A DNA stretch of 18,625 bases from Caldisericota bacterium (GTDB taxonomy: Bacteria; Caldisericota; Caldisericia; Cryosericales; Cryosericaceae). Position numbers and translations under genes: made by a program. The stretch lies in NCBI GenBank assembly GCA_026390245.1, contig JAPLGI010000053.1, positions 1 through 18,625 of the forward strand, in the 5' to 3' direction. Of the stretch, positions 7,456 through 15,520 are shown one piece after another; position 1 is the first letter of the stretch, and every line of letters starts with the position of its first letter. The notes beneath the pieces are model-generated. The model saw only the letters and a list, made by a program, of their open reading frames with translations, ran no database searches and had not been told where the DNA came from.

Positions 7456-8465
7456 TCCCAGTCTGATCGGCTCCGGCGCAGCAGCAGGGCAAAGACGGGC
7501 GCACCAACGATCCCGGTCAGGATGCCCAGTGGAATCTCGGCCATCGTAAGGGTGCGCGCCACATCATCGATGAGCATCATGTAGACGGCACCCAGGGCGA
7601 TGGATGCCGGTATCAGCCTGCGCGCATCGGGCCCGACGATGCCGCGCGCCACGTGTGGCACAACCAGTCCCACCCACCCGATGACACCGGAGATAGCTAC
7701 GCTGACAGCGGTCGTCATGGTCGTCAACCCGATAAGGACGAGTCTCATCATGCCAGGGTTCTCACCCAGCGAGCGCGCCTCGTCGTCGCCCATGGAAAGG
7801 ACGTTGAGCTTCCAGCGCAACACCGTGATGGCCACCAGACACGGCAGGATCACGACGCTAGCCCTGAGGAGGTCGCTCCACTGCACGGACGCGAGCGAAC
7901 CCATCAGCCAGAAGACGATCTGGGGCAGCCTGGTCGACGGGTCAGCGACATACTGCGCGCCCGCCACGAGCGACGAGAACAGGCTGCCGATGACGAAGCC
8001 CGCAAGTACCAGGGTCACGTGGGAGCGGTCACGCCCTGAGCGCGCGACCAGCCACGTCAGGGATACTGCAAGGGCTCCTGTCGCGAAGGCAGAGACCTGC
8101 GTGACCGCAGCGCTTGCACCCAGCAGGATGGCAAACGCCGCCCCGAACCCGGCACCGGACGAAACGCCAAGTACGTAGGGCGACACCAGTGGGTTGTGAA
8201 ACAGCCCCTGAAAGACGGCCCCGCCGGAGGCAAGCGCGGCACCGACCAGCGCTGCTGCCAGCGCGCGGGGCAGGCGTACCTGCCAGACCACCGTCTCGAC
8301 AGTCGCATCCCACGTGCGGGCGATGGGCACAAACCGGGAGATCAACACACGCACGACGGTCTGGGGGCTCACGGGGTACCGTCCCAGGCACAGCGATGCC
8401 AGCAGGACTGCCAGCACACCCAGCCACATGAGCAGCAAGACTGGTGCAAACCGTCCGCGCTTCAT
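7452..8465 (-). CDS. FecCD/BtuC-type ABC transporter permease
   Basis: A 337-residue, strongly hydrophobic membrane protein with about nine or ten predicted transmembrane segments. It carries the family signatures: RLPRALAAALVGAALASGGAV near 63-83 and FHNPLVSPYVLGVSSGAGFG after it. The cytoplasmic coupling segment MGDDEARSLGENP and GVIGWVGLVVPHVAR near the end follow. It forms the channel of an importer for iron-siderophores, haem, cobalamin or a related metal chelate. Its ATG overlaps the stop of the ATPase gene by 4 nt (ATGA), so it is translationally coupled as the last gene of the binding protein-ATPase-permease operon. The full length matches the family. The ligand is not revealed by the sequence. 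Confidence 0.92.
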   Translation of the reverse strand: MKRGRFAPVLLLMWLGVLAVLLASLCLGRYPVSPQTVVRVLISRFVPIARTWDATVETVVWQVRLPRALAAALVGAALASGGAVFQGLFHNPLVSPYVLGVSSGAGFGAAFAILLGASAAVTQVSAFATGALAVSLTWLVARSGRDRSHVTLVLAGFVIGSLFSSLVAGAQYVADPSTRLPQIVFWLMGSLASVQWSDLLRASVVILPCLVAITVLRWKLNVLSMGDDEARSLGENPGMMRLVLIGLTTMTTAVSVAISGVIGWVGLVVPHVARGIVGPDARRLIPASIALGAVYMMLIDDVARTLTMAEIPLGILTGIVGAPVFALLLRRSRSDWD

Positions 8466-9253
8466 GAGGGGGTCCCCGCGACAATCACACGCCGATTCCC
8501 GTCTGTCAGAACCTCGATGAGCATCCCATACAGCCGTCCCAGGTTTTCGGCCGTCAGAACCTCATCAGGAGTCCCGAGAGCAATCAGGATCCCGTCGCTC
8601 ACCAGTCCCACACGATCGGCGTATTGCATCGCATCGTTGGGGTCGTGGACGGTCATGATAACCGTCAACCCAAGGCGAACGGCAAGATCCCGTATCGTGC
8701 TCAGAACGACGTGCCGGTTTCGGAAGTCGAGGTGCGCCGTCGGCTCGTCGAGCAGCAGCACTTGCGCTTCCTGCGCCAATGCGCGGGCAAGCAGGACTAA
8801 TTGAAGCTGTCCACCGGAGAGCTGGGTGTAGGGACGCAATGCGATGGCCCGTATACCCAGTTCATCCATCGCCTCTTGTGCCACTGCAACGTCATGTGGG
8901 CCTGGCTGGGATGCCGTCCCCAGATGGGGATTGCGCCCCATCAGCACGATGTCCTGGACGGTGTACGGGAAGGCGGGCGTATGTGACTGCGGCACTGATG
9001 CAGCACGCCTGCTCACGTCCCGTGCCGACAGCGTCTTCAGGTCACGACCGTCGATAAGAATCGTTCCTGTCTTTGGGGTCAGCAGTCGCTCGACGCAGCG
9101 CAGAAGCGTCGTCTTGCCCGCGGCGTTCGGTCCCACAATGGCGAACACTTCGCGGGGACCAATCGCCATGGTGAGGCCGTGCAGGACCTCTGCGTCGCCA
9201 TAGGCGAAGCCAAGGTCCTGGATGTCGACAACCGACTGACCGGATTTCGGCAT
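8462..9253 (-). CDS. FepC/BtuD-type ABC transporter ATPase
   Basis: A 263-residue ABC ATPase with all catalytic elements: Walker A GPNAAGKTT (41-49), Q-loop VPQS (87-90), signature LSGGQ (145-149), Walker B VLLLDEP (165-171), D-loop HLD and H-loop TVHD (H203). The segment DIVLMGRNPHLG is typical of the iron-siderophore/cobalamin/haem uptake class. It powers the permease encoded next. It starts only 3 nt after the stop of the binding-protein gene, with no clear SD of its own, so it probably depends on reinitiation. Its last codons overlap the permease start. Confidence 0.93.
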   Translation of the reverse strand: MPKSGQSVVDIQDLGFAYGDAEVLHGLTMAIGPREVFAIVGPNAAGKTTLLRCVERLLTPKTGTILIDGRDLKTLSARDVSRRAASVPQSHTPAFPYTVQDIVLMGRNPHLGTASQPGPHDVAVAQEAMDELGIRAIALRPYTQLSGGQLQLVLLARALAQEAQVLLLDEPTAHLDFRNRHVVLSTIRDLAVRLGLTVIMTVHDPNDAMQYADRVGLVSDGILIALGTPDEVLTAENLGRLYGMLIEVLTDGNRRVIVAGTPS

Positions 9254-9256
9254 GCG

Positions 9257-10696
9257 CTAGTGGGAGAGCGCCGCGAAGTCGGCCGCCGGGACCGTGAAGC
9301 CGTAGAACTGGCGATAGAACCGTGCAATCTCGGCTGCCATGTCAAAGCGGACCTGGTCTGGATAGAGTTTCTGCGCCAGCCACATGGTACCCAGGAATGA
9401 CTCTGGAGCGGGCAAGTCCCACGAAACAACATACTTCGGCATCACGTAGACTCTTCTGTTCTGAACCGCTGCCACATTCTGCAGCTTGGGATTCGCAAGC
9501 ACGTCACCCACGGATTCCCTGGTGTAGGACGTGAGGATGATGACGTCCGGGTTCCAGACCAGCACCTGCTCGGGAGATACGTCCACCTTGCCGCCGGTCA
9601 ACTCCTCTGAAACACTCACTCCCCCGGCATTCCTCACCATGAACGTCTGGAAGAAGTCACCGGCAAAGGTCTTGAGTATCCCTGTCCCGGCGACATAGAC
9701 CTTGAGGCGCTTCGCTACCGCAATCGGAGAGACGGCATCCGTGATGGTCTTCATCTTGGTCGTCAGCAGGTCCACAGACTGTTTCGCTTCATCTACACGG
9801 CCCGTCAGCGCGCCCATCCGGGTGATGGCATCCGTCAGCTGTCCGGGCTGCTCTGCAGAGAAGGCATATGCTGGAAGCCCGACCGCCTTCATCTGGGCCA
9901 GCGCTGGTCCCTCTTCCGTCAGGACAATGTCGGGGTGAGCCGCCAGCAGGGTCTCGATGTTGGCTGCGTTCTGATTGCCCGCCTCAGGGACCTGGCTCAT
10001 CCGCGGATAGATAGCCGCCATGGCCTTTCCCTTGACGGCAGCGCCAAAACTTGCGACGACAAGCTGATCCTGCGCCCCGACCGCAAACACAAGTTGCGTA
10101 GCGGTGGAGGAAATAGTCGCAATGCGCACGACGCGGCACGGCACGGTTACGGCGTGTCCCATCATGTCCGTGACTTGTTGCATCTGCTTGGGCAGCGTCA
10201 GCATGATGGTCCTGCTCTGGGCACTCCAGGTCGCCAGCCCGCCAAGCGACTCTGCGGCAAACCGGACCGGGACCATCGCGTGACCGAGAACGATCGTCGG
10301 CACGACCCGGTGGTCTGTGTCAATCCAGACTGTTCGCCCATCGACCCTTGCACGGGCGCTTCCGACTGTCAGCTCCACTGTGTGAGACTCCAGGGAAAGG
10401 CGCACCAGCCTCGCGACAGGGACCCACGTCACGCCGCCGCCCGTCAGTTCGACCACGTTTCTGATTGGAACGAGGGCCCTGTTCCATGCCGCTTCGATAG
10501 TGGGGGTCACCTTGGGATTTGCTGGGTCGACGGGGAAGTTGAAGCCGTTCACGGTCATGGTGGAACTTCCGACCGTCAGCGTGACAGACGACACAGGCTG
10601 GTATGCAGCCCGGACCGCCGTGGATGGAAAGCCGGCGACCATCATGGCCGCGGCGATCAGGACAACACAGATGGAACGATGCGTGCTCGTGTGCAT
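9257..10696 (-). CDS. ABC substrate-binding protein fused to copper-amine-oxidase-like stalk domain
   Basis: A 479-residue exported protein. Residues 1-30 form a signal peptide (STHRS, then a hydrophobic core ending VRA-AYQ). No lipobox cysteine is present. Residues about 32-160 contain paired repeats with LVPIRNVVE and MVPVRFAAE, typical of the copper amine oxidase N-terminal-like domain (PF07833). Residues about 165-479 are a FecB/BtuF-type helical-backbone binding domain with IETLLAAHPDIVL, VSPEQVLVWNPDVII and LPAPESFLGTMWLAQKLYP. The fusion suggests that the stalk holds the receptor at the cell surface in place of a lipid anchor (inference). The start at 10696 has GGAGGT 6 nt upstream; the open frame extends to 10987 but upstream codons are leader RNA. 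It is first in the uptake operon. Confidence 0.9.
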   Translation of the reverse strand: MHTSTHRSICVVLIAAAMMVAGFPSTAVRAAYQPVSSVTLTVGSSTMTVNGFNFPVDPANPKVTPTIEAAWNRALVPIRNVVELTGGGVTWVPVARLVRLSLESHTVELTVGSARARVDGRTVWIDTDHRVVPTIVLGHAMVPVRFAAESLGGLATWSAQSRTIMLTLPKQMQQVTDMMGHAVTVPCRVVRIATISSTATQLVFAVGAQDQLVVASFGAAVKGKAMAAIYPRMSQVPEAGNQNAANIETLLAAHPDIVLTEEGPALAQMKAVGLPAYAFSAEQPGQLTDAITRMGALTGRVDEAKQSVDLLTTKMKTITDAVSPIAVAKRLKVYVAGTGILKTFAGDFFQTFMVRNAGGVSVSEELTGGKVDVSPEQVLVWNPDVIILTSYTRESVGDVLANPKLQNVAAVQNRRVYVMPKYVVSWDLPAPESFLGTMWLAQKLYPDQVRFDMAAEIARFYRQFYGFTVPAADFAALSH

Positions 10697-10851
10697 GACA
10701 CAACCTCCAGGGTGAACGGTTGCGGGCGACGACACGCCCTGCTTCACCGGAGGTACGGCGCACGACGGCGCAGAACCTGAAGCTACACACACGACGGCGC
10801 GCAGCCACAGCGACAGTCCACGACCGGACTGAAGCCGGTTTGTTGTTGAGC
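10697..10851 (-). promoter_or_regulatory. Structured 5' leader of the ABC uptake operon (possible riboswitch)
   Basis: About 155 nt lie between the predicted transcript start and the ATG, far longer than other leaders in this window. It holds a CCGG-stem hairpin near its 5' end, an 11-bp direct repeat (on the plus strand CACGACGGCGC at 10761-10771 and 10790-10800), and a terminal hairpin that buries the SD. The order CCGGTGAA, a short stem and CCCGCAACCGT loosely recalls the core of cobalamin riboswitches. I cannot find a proper B12 box, so the class is unassigned. Confidence 0.45.
10703..10754 (-). promoter_or_regulatory. SD-sequestering hairpin upstream of the binding-protein gene
   Basis: In the mRNA, ACCUCC (10754-10749) pairs perfectly with the SD GGAGGU (10708-10703). 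Next to it GGUGAA (10748-10743) pairs with UUCACC (10716-10711), and inside lies a GGGCG/CGCCC stem with a 6-nt loop (10739-10724). Folding would hide the ribosome site 6 nt from the AUG. Such an arrangement implies control by ligand, temperature or protein. Confidence 0.6.
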
Positions 10852-10857
10852 ACCAAT

Positions 10858-10885
10858 AGTATAGATTCTGAGAGCTCGGTGTCAA
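10858..10885 (-). promoter_or_regulatory. Promoter of the ABC uptake operon
   Basis: On the minus strand TTGACA (10880-10885), 16 bp, TATACT (10858-10863). Both hexamers are at or near consensus, predicting a strong start around 10851. Confidence 0.7.
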
Positions 10886-10978
10886 GGAAATGCAGTGTAA
10901 GAGGTTGTTCTGGCTTGGGGTTTCCGCCTCCCTGGGGAGCGACGGAGTTCCATGATGTGTGGAGCGGCGTCTGAACAC

Positions 10979-11007
10979 TTGCACCACAGTGCCCTTGTGG
11001 GTATGCT
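10979..11007 (+). promoter_or_regulatory. Promoter of the GNAT-peptidase-Pnkp operon
   Basis: TTGCAC (10979-10984), 17 bp, TATGCT (11002-11007), giving a short leader with GAGGAGG before the ATG at 11037. The spacer contains a CCACA-N7-TGTGG inverted repeat (10984-11000) that could be an operator. This promoter is divergent from that of the ABC operon. The 340-bp gap between the two genes holds only regulatory sequence. Confidence 0.5.
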
Positions 11008-11036
11008 GGTCTCATCGATTCTGAGGAGGTCAGAGC

Positions 11037-11609
11037 ATGGAGAACCTGCCCATCATCATGAGTGGAACCAAGGTCGTCCTGACGCCTGCATGCCGCGAGG
11101 ATGTCCCGGCATACCTGCACTGGATCACAGACCCCGAACTGAACATCTTTCTGATCGACTACGGCAAGGTGTCGACCCTGGAGCAGGAATACGCCTGGTA
11201 CGACGATGTTGTCGCCAAGGCCGCCAGCCACCATATGGTCCACATGGACATCCGCCTGCCTCAGGATCAGAAGCTCATCGGCGACTGCGGCCTGTTCGAC
11301 ATCAATGACAGGGAGGGCACCGCCGAGGTTGGCATCCTGATCGGCGAAAAAGAGTATCACAGCAAGGGGTACGGGAGTGAGGCACTATACCTGCTATGCC
11401 GCTACGGGTTCGACAAGCTGAACCTGCACAGCATCCTCCTGCGCCACCTGTCCATCAACGCGCGCGGCCACAAGGCCTACTGCAAGATCGGCTTCCGGGA
11501 GTTCGGCTGCTTCCGCGAGTCCGTGATCCGCGACCGCGTGCGCTACGACATGGTCTATATGGACCTGCTGGAGCCTGAACTGCGCAATCCGGCTGCTGGA
11601 GAGGGATGA
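11037..11609 (+). CDS. GNAT N-acetyltransferase, RimJ/RimL-like
   Basis: A 190-residue acetyltransferase of the RimJ/RimL/SpeG type. The acetyl-CoA-binding motif A is EKEYHSKGYGSEAL (104-117, with the Q/R-x-x-G-x-G/A loop as SKGYGSEA). It is followed by a helix and the conserved LNLHSILLRHLSINARGHKAY-type segment with GF.E at 152-155. Such enzymes acetylate protein N-termini, amino acids, polyamines or drugs; the target is not predictable. The ATG has GAGGAGG 9 nt upstream. It is the first gene after a good promoter, and its stop overlaps the start of the peptidase gene (ATGA at 11606), so it is coupled to it. Confidence 0.88.
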   Translation: MENLPIIMSGTKVVLTPACREDVPAYLHWITDPELNIFLIDYGKVSTLEQEYAWYDDVVAKAASHHMVHMDIRLPQDQKLIGDCGLFDINDREGTAEVGILIGEKEYHSKGYGSEALYLLCRYGFDKLNLHSILLRHLSINARGHKAYCKIGFREFGCFRESVIRDRVRYDMVYMDLLEPELRNPAAGEG

Positions 11610-13324
11610 CGCTCCGCGACAGCCTGCTCCAGGAGTTCTGCCCGCAGAATGCACTGGAACTGGAGCGCGATTTGGCCATCCTGCATCGCTCGAGGGGTGG
11701 ACAAGGCTACGCTGACGCTGTTGCCAGGTTGCAGGCCTTCATTGGGATGGGCACGGTACGTAGCTACCCATGTGGCGGCACGTGCCAAGGATATGTCGTG
11801 CCGCGCCCATGGAACCTCAAGGGAGGCTTTCTGCGCCTGTCCACTGGCGAATGGCTTGTCCCCGACCTGAGGACGGCCCCGATTGGCGGCATCTTCTTGT
11901 CCGGGGCAAGCCACGGCGTCGAGCGTCTCCGCATCGTCGACGTTGGATCCGGAGCAGAGAGCACTGACTACATTCAGCCGGTTGAGGGCTGCGCCGTCCT
12001 GGCGACGGGAAAGCCTCCAGTTGTGTACCGCGAGGCAGTCGTGGCTCGCGGGGCGCGCTGCATTATCACCGACTTCATGCCTGCGCAGGACGCCCACATC
12101 GCCCGGACGCCCGAGGAGATGCCCGATACGGTGAACTATGCCTCCTTCGGCTCCGACGTGCAGGGGGAGGGTTTCGGCTTCAACGTCAGCCACCGTACGT
12201 TCAAGCGCCTGCAGGACATGGTCGGGAGGGAGGTTGTCGAGGTCGACGCCTTTCTTGACGCGGACGCCGGCACCGGCGACCTGCAGGTACTGGAGGCTCA
12301 TGTGGGGACGCCAGGAGCGCAGAAGCCGATCCTCCTGCTGGCACACCTGTGCCACCCCCGGCCGGGGGCGAACGACAACGCCAGCGGATCCGCTCTGTTA
12401 GCCGAACTTGTGCGCGTCCTTCGCACCGTGCCGCTGGAGCGTGAGGTCATCGCCCTGTGGACGCCCGAGTTTTATGGTACCATCGCATGGTTTGCCGACC
12501 AGAAGCCCGATCTGGCCTGTGCCATCAACCTGGACATGGTCGGCGAAGACCAGGCGCAAACCGGCTCCACCCTGGAGGTCACGGCAACGCCCTGGTCACT
12601 GCCGTCGTTCCTTCCGGACCTCATGGCGGTCAACCTGACCACGCATGACTTCCGCCTGACGCTGACCGGGTTCACGTGGGGTTCCGACCATGCCGTCCTC
12701 GATGACGCGAGCATCCATGTCCCCACACTCCTGGTCAATCAGTGGCCCGACCGCTACTACCACTCCAGTGACGACACGCCGGACAAATCCAGCGTCCTGT
12801 CCTTTGAATGGGTCGGCCGCGGCGTTCTGGAGACACTTTCGGACCTTGTCTCCGGAATTCCCGACGAGCGCGCTGCAGTCGTCGCCGCCCGCATACGCGA
12901 ACGGGGACTGGCGGACAGTGTACGATACAACGATCCGCTGATACGAGACTGGGTGGCCCGCCGCACCCGTGCCGCTCTCCTCGTGCTGCAGGAGAGTGCC
13001 GACACGCCGGTCGTTCGCGCTGAACTTGCTGCGACAGGCACCACCGCTCCAATGCCGGACTTTCAGCCGAAGGTCCCTATCATTGGACCCATCGAAGAAG
13101 TGTGGATGACCACCGACGACCTCCAGTGGAATGACCGCCTGATGCGCGACTTCCCCTGCTGGTCCAATCTCAAGGCAGAAGTCGTCAACTTCATCCAGTT
13201 GGGCGTGGAGCGTGAAGACGCATTGAAACTGGCCACCGCTGAATTCGACGCGCCAGTTGCCGCAGTGCATGCGGCACGACATTACCTCGAACTTCTGACT
13301 GCAAGGGGGTATCTCTGTTCATGA
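11606..13324 (+). CDS. M28-type zinc aminopeptidase (DUF4910-like)
   Basis: A 572-residue metallopeptidase of the M28/DUF4910 type. The di-zinc ligands can be read in order: HLCHPRPGANDNASG (H247 or H250, D257), a WTPEFYG strand carrying glutamate E288, NLDMVG (D310), and YYHSSDDTPDK (H386). Typical M28 aminopeptidases release N-terminal amino acids. An N-terminal half with PA-like insert character (about residues 90-225) precedes the metal motifs, and the last 140 residues form a winged-helix-like or unassigned tail. There is no signal peptide, so it acts in the cytoplasm. The start overlaps the GNAT stop and its own stop overlaps the kinase/phosphatase ATG (13321). The GNAT and peptidase may act on the same amino-terminal or amino-acid substrates (inference). 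Confidence 0.85.
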   Translation: MTLRDSLLQEFCPQNALELERDLAILHRSRGGQGYADAVARLQAFIGMGTVRSYPCGGTCQGYVVPRPWNLKGGFLRLSTGEWLVPDLRTAPIGGIFLSGASHGVERLRIVDVGSGAESTDYIQPVEGCAVLATGKPPVVYREAVVARGARCIITDFMPAQDAHIARTPEEMPDTVNYASFGSDVQGEGFGFNVSHRTFKRLQDMVGREVVEVDAFLDADAGTGDLQVLEAHVGTPGAQKPILLLAHLCHPRPGANDNASGSALLAELVRVLRTVPLEREVIALWTPEFYGTIAWFADQKPDLACAINLDMVGEDQAQTGSTLEVTATPWSLPSFLPDLMAVNLTTHDFRLTLTGFTWGSDHAVLDDASIHVPTLLVNQWPDRYYHSSDDTPDKSSVLSFEWVGRGVLETLSDLVSGIPDERAAVVAARIRERGLADSVRYNDPLIRDWVARRTRAALLVLQESADTPVVRAELAATGTTAPMPDFQPKVPIIGPIEEVWMTTDDLQWNDRLMRDFPCWSNLKAEVVNFIQLGVEREDALKLATAEFDAPVAAVHAARHYLELLTARGYLCS

Positions 13325-14607
13325 CCACACAATTCACCAGCCCCGGCATCGCTCCGGGGACGCTCATTGTCCTCATCGGCCCGTCCGGGTCTGGCAAGTC
13401 GACTTTTGCACAGCAGCATTTCCAGTCAACCCAGATCGTGTCGTCCGACGCCTGCCGCGCCATGGTCGCCGACGACGAAGCGGACCAGGCTGCGACCACA
13501 GCGGCATTTGCAGTTCTGCACAGCATCGTCGAACAGCGCCTGCGCGCCGGCCGCCTGACCGTCGTCGACGCCACAAATGTACAGGCGAAGGCACGCCGGC
13601 CACTGCTGGAGGTCGCGTCCCGCTATCACCGTCCGTGCATGGCTGTCCTGTTCGAGCTTCCGCCAGAGGTTTGCAAGGAGCGCAACCGGGGACGACAGGA
13701 CCGTGTTGTCGAGGACTTCGTCGTGGACCGCCAGTGCGCCCAGGCGCCCAACAGCGCCGAGGCGCTGATCCATGAGGGATTCGATCCCGTCATCGTCCTG
13801 CATTCGGCGGAAGAGGCGGACACTTTTGGATCTCCCCCTCGCTCCTCGCCAACCATGTGGCACGACAAGGCCGGCTCCTTCGACGTGATCGGCGACCTTC
13901 ACGGGTGTTGTGATGAGCTCTTGTCCCTGCTCAAAGTTATGGGCTACAGGGTTGAGAACCTGGATGCCCTGATTCCTCGCATCACGGCGCCAGAGGGCAG
14001 GACAGCTGTCTTTGTCGGAGACTTCACGGATCGTGGTCCCGACAACGTGCGCACGCTCCTGGTCGTCATGGCCATGGTCCATTCCGGTGCCGCCCTGGCC
14101 GTGGCAGGCAACCACGACGACAAGCTGCTCCGGGCGTTGCGGGGATCCCCGGTCAAGATCAGCAACGGCCTCGACCGTACACTACAGGAGCTGAGTACAG
14201 CGGGCGAGGAGATGCAGGCGCTTGTCCGCGACTTCCTGGACGGACTTCCCTCACACCTCATCCTGAACGGCGGGGGCCTGGTGGTAGCGCATGCGGGTTT
14301 GCCGCAGGACCTCCACGGCAGCGACTCCCCACGGGCGCGCGACGTGGCCCTGTTTGGCACGCAAACCGGCCAGCGGGATGTGTTCGGACTCAAGATCCTC
14401 GCGGACTGGGCACGTACGTATAAGGGCGATGCGGTCGTCGTCTGGGGACACCTGCCCATCGCCGACGCGGCATGGGTGGGGAACACTATCGACATCGACA
14501 CGGGCTGCGTCCATGGAGGCAGCCTGACTGCGCTGCGCTACCCCGAGCGCGAGCTGGTCAGCGTCCCTGCCGCACGCGTCTACTCCGCGCCCATCAAGCC
14601 ACTCTAA
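13321..14607 (+). CDS. Polynucleotide kinase/phosphatase, Pnkp-like without ligase domain
   Basis: A 428-residue two-domain protein. Residues 1-170 form a P-loop kinase: Walker A GPSGSGKST (20-28), SSDACR (41-46) with the acceptor-activating aspartate, VVDATN, and a lid ERNRGRQ..R. Residues 183-428 form a PPP-type metallophosphatase: GDLHG (191-195), GDFTDRGP (233-240), GNHD (263-266), AHAG (323-326, H324) and VWGH (H377). The order and spacing match the first two modules of bacterial Pnkp, the Hen1-linked RNA-repair enzyme that rephosphorylates 5'-OH ends and removes 3'-phosphates. The Pnkp C-terminal ligase, normally another 400 residues, is absent. No Hen1 gene is in view. All active-site residues look intact. 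It is coupled to the peptidase gene by ATGA, and the SDR gene follows after 16 nt. Confidence 0.85.
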   Translation: MTTQFTSPGIAPGTLIVLIGPSGSGKSTFAQQHFQSTQIVSSDACRAMVADDEADQAATTAAFAVLHSIVEQRLRAGRLTVVDATNVQAKARRPLLEVASRYHRPCMAVLFELPPEVCKERNRGRQDRVVEDFVVDRQCAQAPNSAEALIHEGFDPVIVLHSAEEADTFGSPPRSSPTMWHDKAGSFDVIGDLHGCCDELLSLLKVMGYRVENLDALIPRITAPEGRTAVFVGDFTDRGPDNVRTLLVVMAMVHSGAALAVAGNHDDKLLRALRGSPVKISNGLDRTLQELSTAGEEMQALVRDFLDGLPSHLILNGGGLVVAHAGLPQDLHGSDSPRARDVALFGTQTGQRDVFGLKILADWARTYKGDAVVVWGHLPIADAAWVGNTIDIDTGCVHGGSLTALRYPERELVSVPAARVYSAPIKPL

Positions 14608-14623
14608 CAGATATGGATCCACC

Positions 14624-15520
14624 ATGATTGACTGTAACGAACTTGGAACCGTCCCGAGATTGTTACAGGGCAGGGTATGTCTGGTCACGGGGGCTACCCG
14701 CGGTATCGGCGCAGCCACGGCGGAGGCACTTGCCGGCATGGGAGCGACGGTCGTTGCCACCGGTCGAAGTGCTGAACGTGGACAGGACCTCGTGTCCGGT
14801 ATCAGACAGCGGACTGGCAATGAAGACGTGCATTTCCTGCGTGCGGACCTCGCATCGATGGCCGAGGTCCGCGGTCTCGCCCGCACGTTCATGGAACATT
14901 GGCACCACCTGCACGTGCTGGTCGACAACGCGGGAACGGTCTTCCCGACACGGCGCACCACTGTCGACGGGTACGAGGAGGTCTTCGCGGTCAACCACCT
15001 GGCCCCATTCCTGCTCACGAACCTCCTGCTCACCGCCCTGCGGAGTAGTGCACCGTCGCGCATTATTGTCACATCCTCATACGAGCACCGGCGTGGACGC
15101 ATGTACTGGGACAACCTGCAAGGGGAACGCTTCTACTTCTCCCAGCAGGCATATGCGCAGTCCAAGCTGGCAAACCTGCTGTTCATCTATGAACTGGCGC
15201 AGAGGCTGGAGGGAAGCGGGGTCACCGTTAACGCGGTCAACCCAGGCCTGGTACATACCAACATCTGTATGGACAGCGGCATTCTCATTCGTACGTTCAA
15301 GCAGCTGATGGACCGAATCTCCGGCTTGAGTCCGGAGCAAGGTGCGGACACCGGCGTCTGGCTGGCTTCATCACCTGACGTCGACGGAGTCAGCGGCCGC
15401 TACTTCCAGCGCAGGCGCGCAGTCCGTTCCTCGCGCGCTTCATATGACGTGGCCTTTCAGCGGCGCCTCTGGCACATCAGTGAAGAGCTGACGGGCCTGT
15501 CTGCGAAGCTCGACGTGTGA
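14624..15520 (+). CDS. Short-chain dehydrogenase/reductase (retinol-dehydrogenase-like)
   Basis: A 298-residue classical SDR. The cofactor loop is TGATRGIG (22-29), the structural motif is DNAG (101-104, NNAG in most relatives), and catalytic serine 151/152, Y177 and K181 (YAQSK) are present. R48 in ATGRSA after the second strand favours NADP(H). The LQGRVCLVTGA opening and the YWDNLQ segment recall the retinol dehydrogenase/WWOX-like subgroup. The substrate is unknown. It lies 16 nt after the kinase/phosphatase gene with only a weak ribosome site (GGATCC), so it is probably the last gene of that operon. A CTGTAAC/GTTACAG inverted repeat lies within its first codons (14632-14668). It ends one base before the convergent tandem-GNAT gene. 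Confidence 0.88.
   Translation: MIDCNELGTVPRLLQGRVCLVTGATRGIGAATAEALAGMGATVVATGRSAERGQDLVSGIRQRTGNEDVHFLRADLASMAEVRGLARTFMEHWHHLHVLVDNAGTVFPTRRTTVDGYEEVFAVNHLAPFLLTNLLLTALRSSAPSRIIVTSSYEHRRGRMYWDNLQGERFYFSQQAYAQSKLANLLFIYELAQRLEGSGVTVNAVNPGLVHTNICMDSGILIRTFKQLMDRISGLSPEQGADTGVWLASSPDVDGVSGRYFQRRRAVRSSRASYDVAFQRRLWHISEELTGLSAKLDV

Noticed and set aside
10697..10851. Firm call of a cobalamin riboswitch
   Set aside because: Only the CCGGTGAA and CCCGCAACCGT pieces resemble it; the conserved B12 box (AGCCAGGAGACC-like) is not clearly present.
9257..10987. Longer version of the binding protein starting upstream of 10696
   Set aside because: The extra codons lie in the promoter and leader; the signal peptide and SD fix the start at 10696.
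14251..15114. Minus-strand open frame (287 codons) across the Pnkp-like and SDR genes
   Set aside because: It spans two well-supported genes and their junction on the other strand; the translation is low-complexity and arginine/serine-rich.
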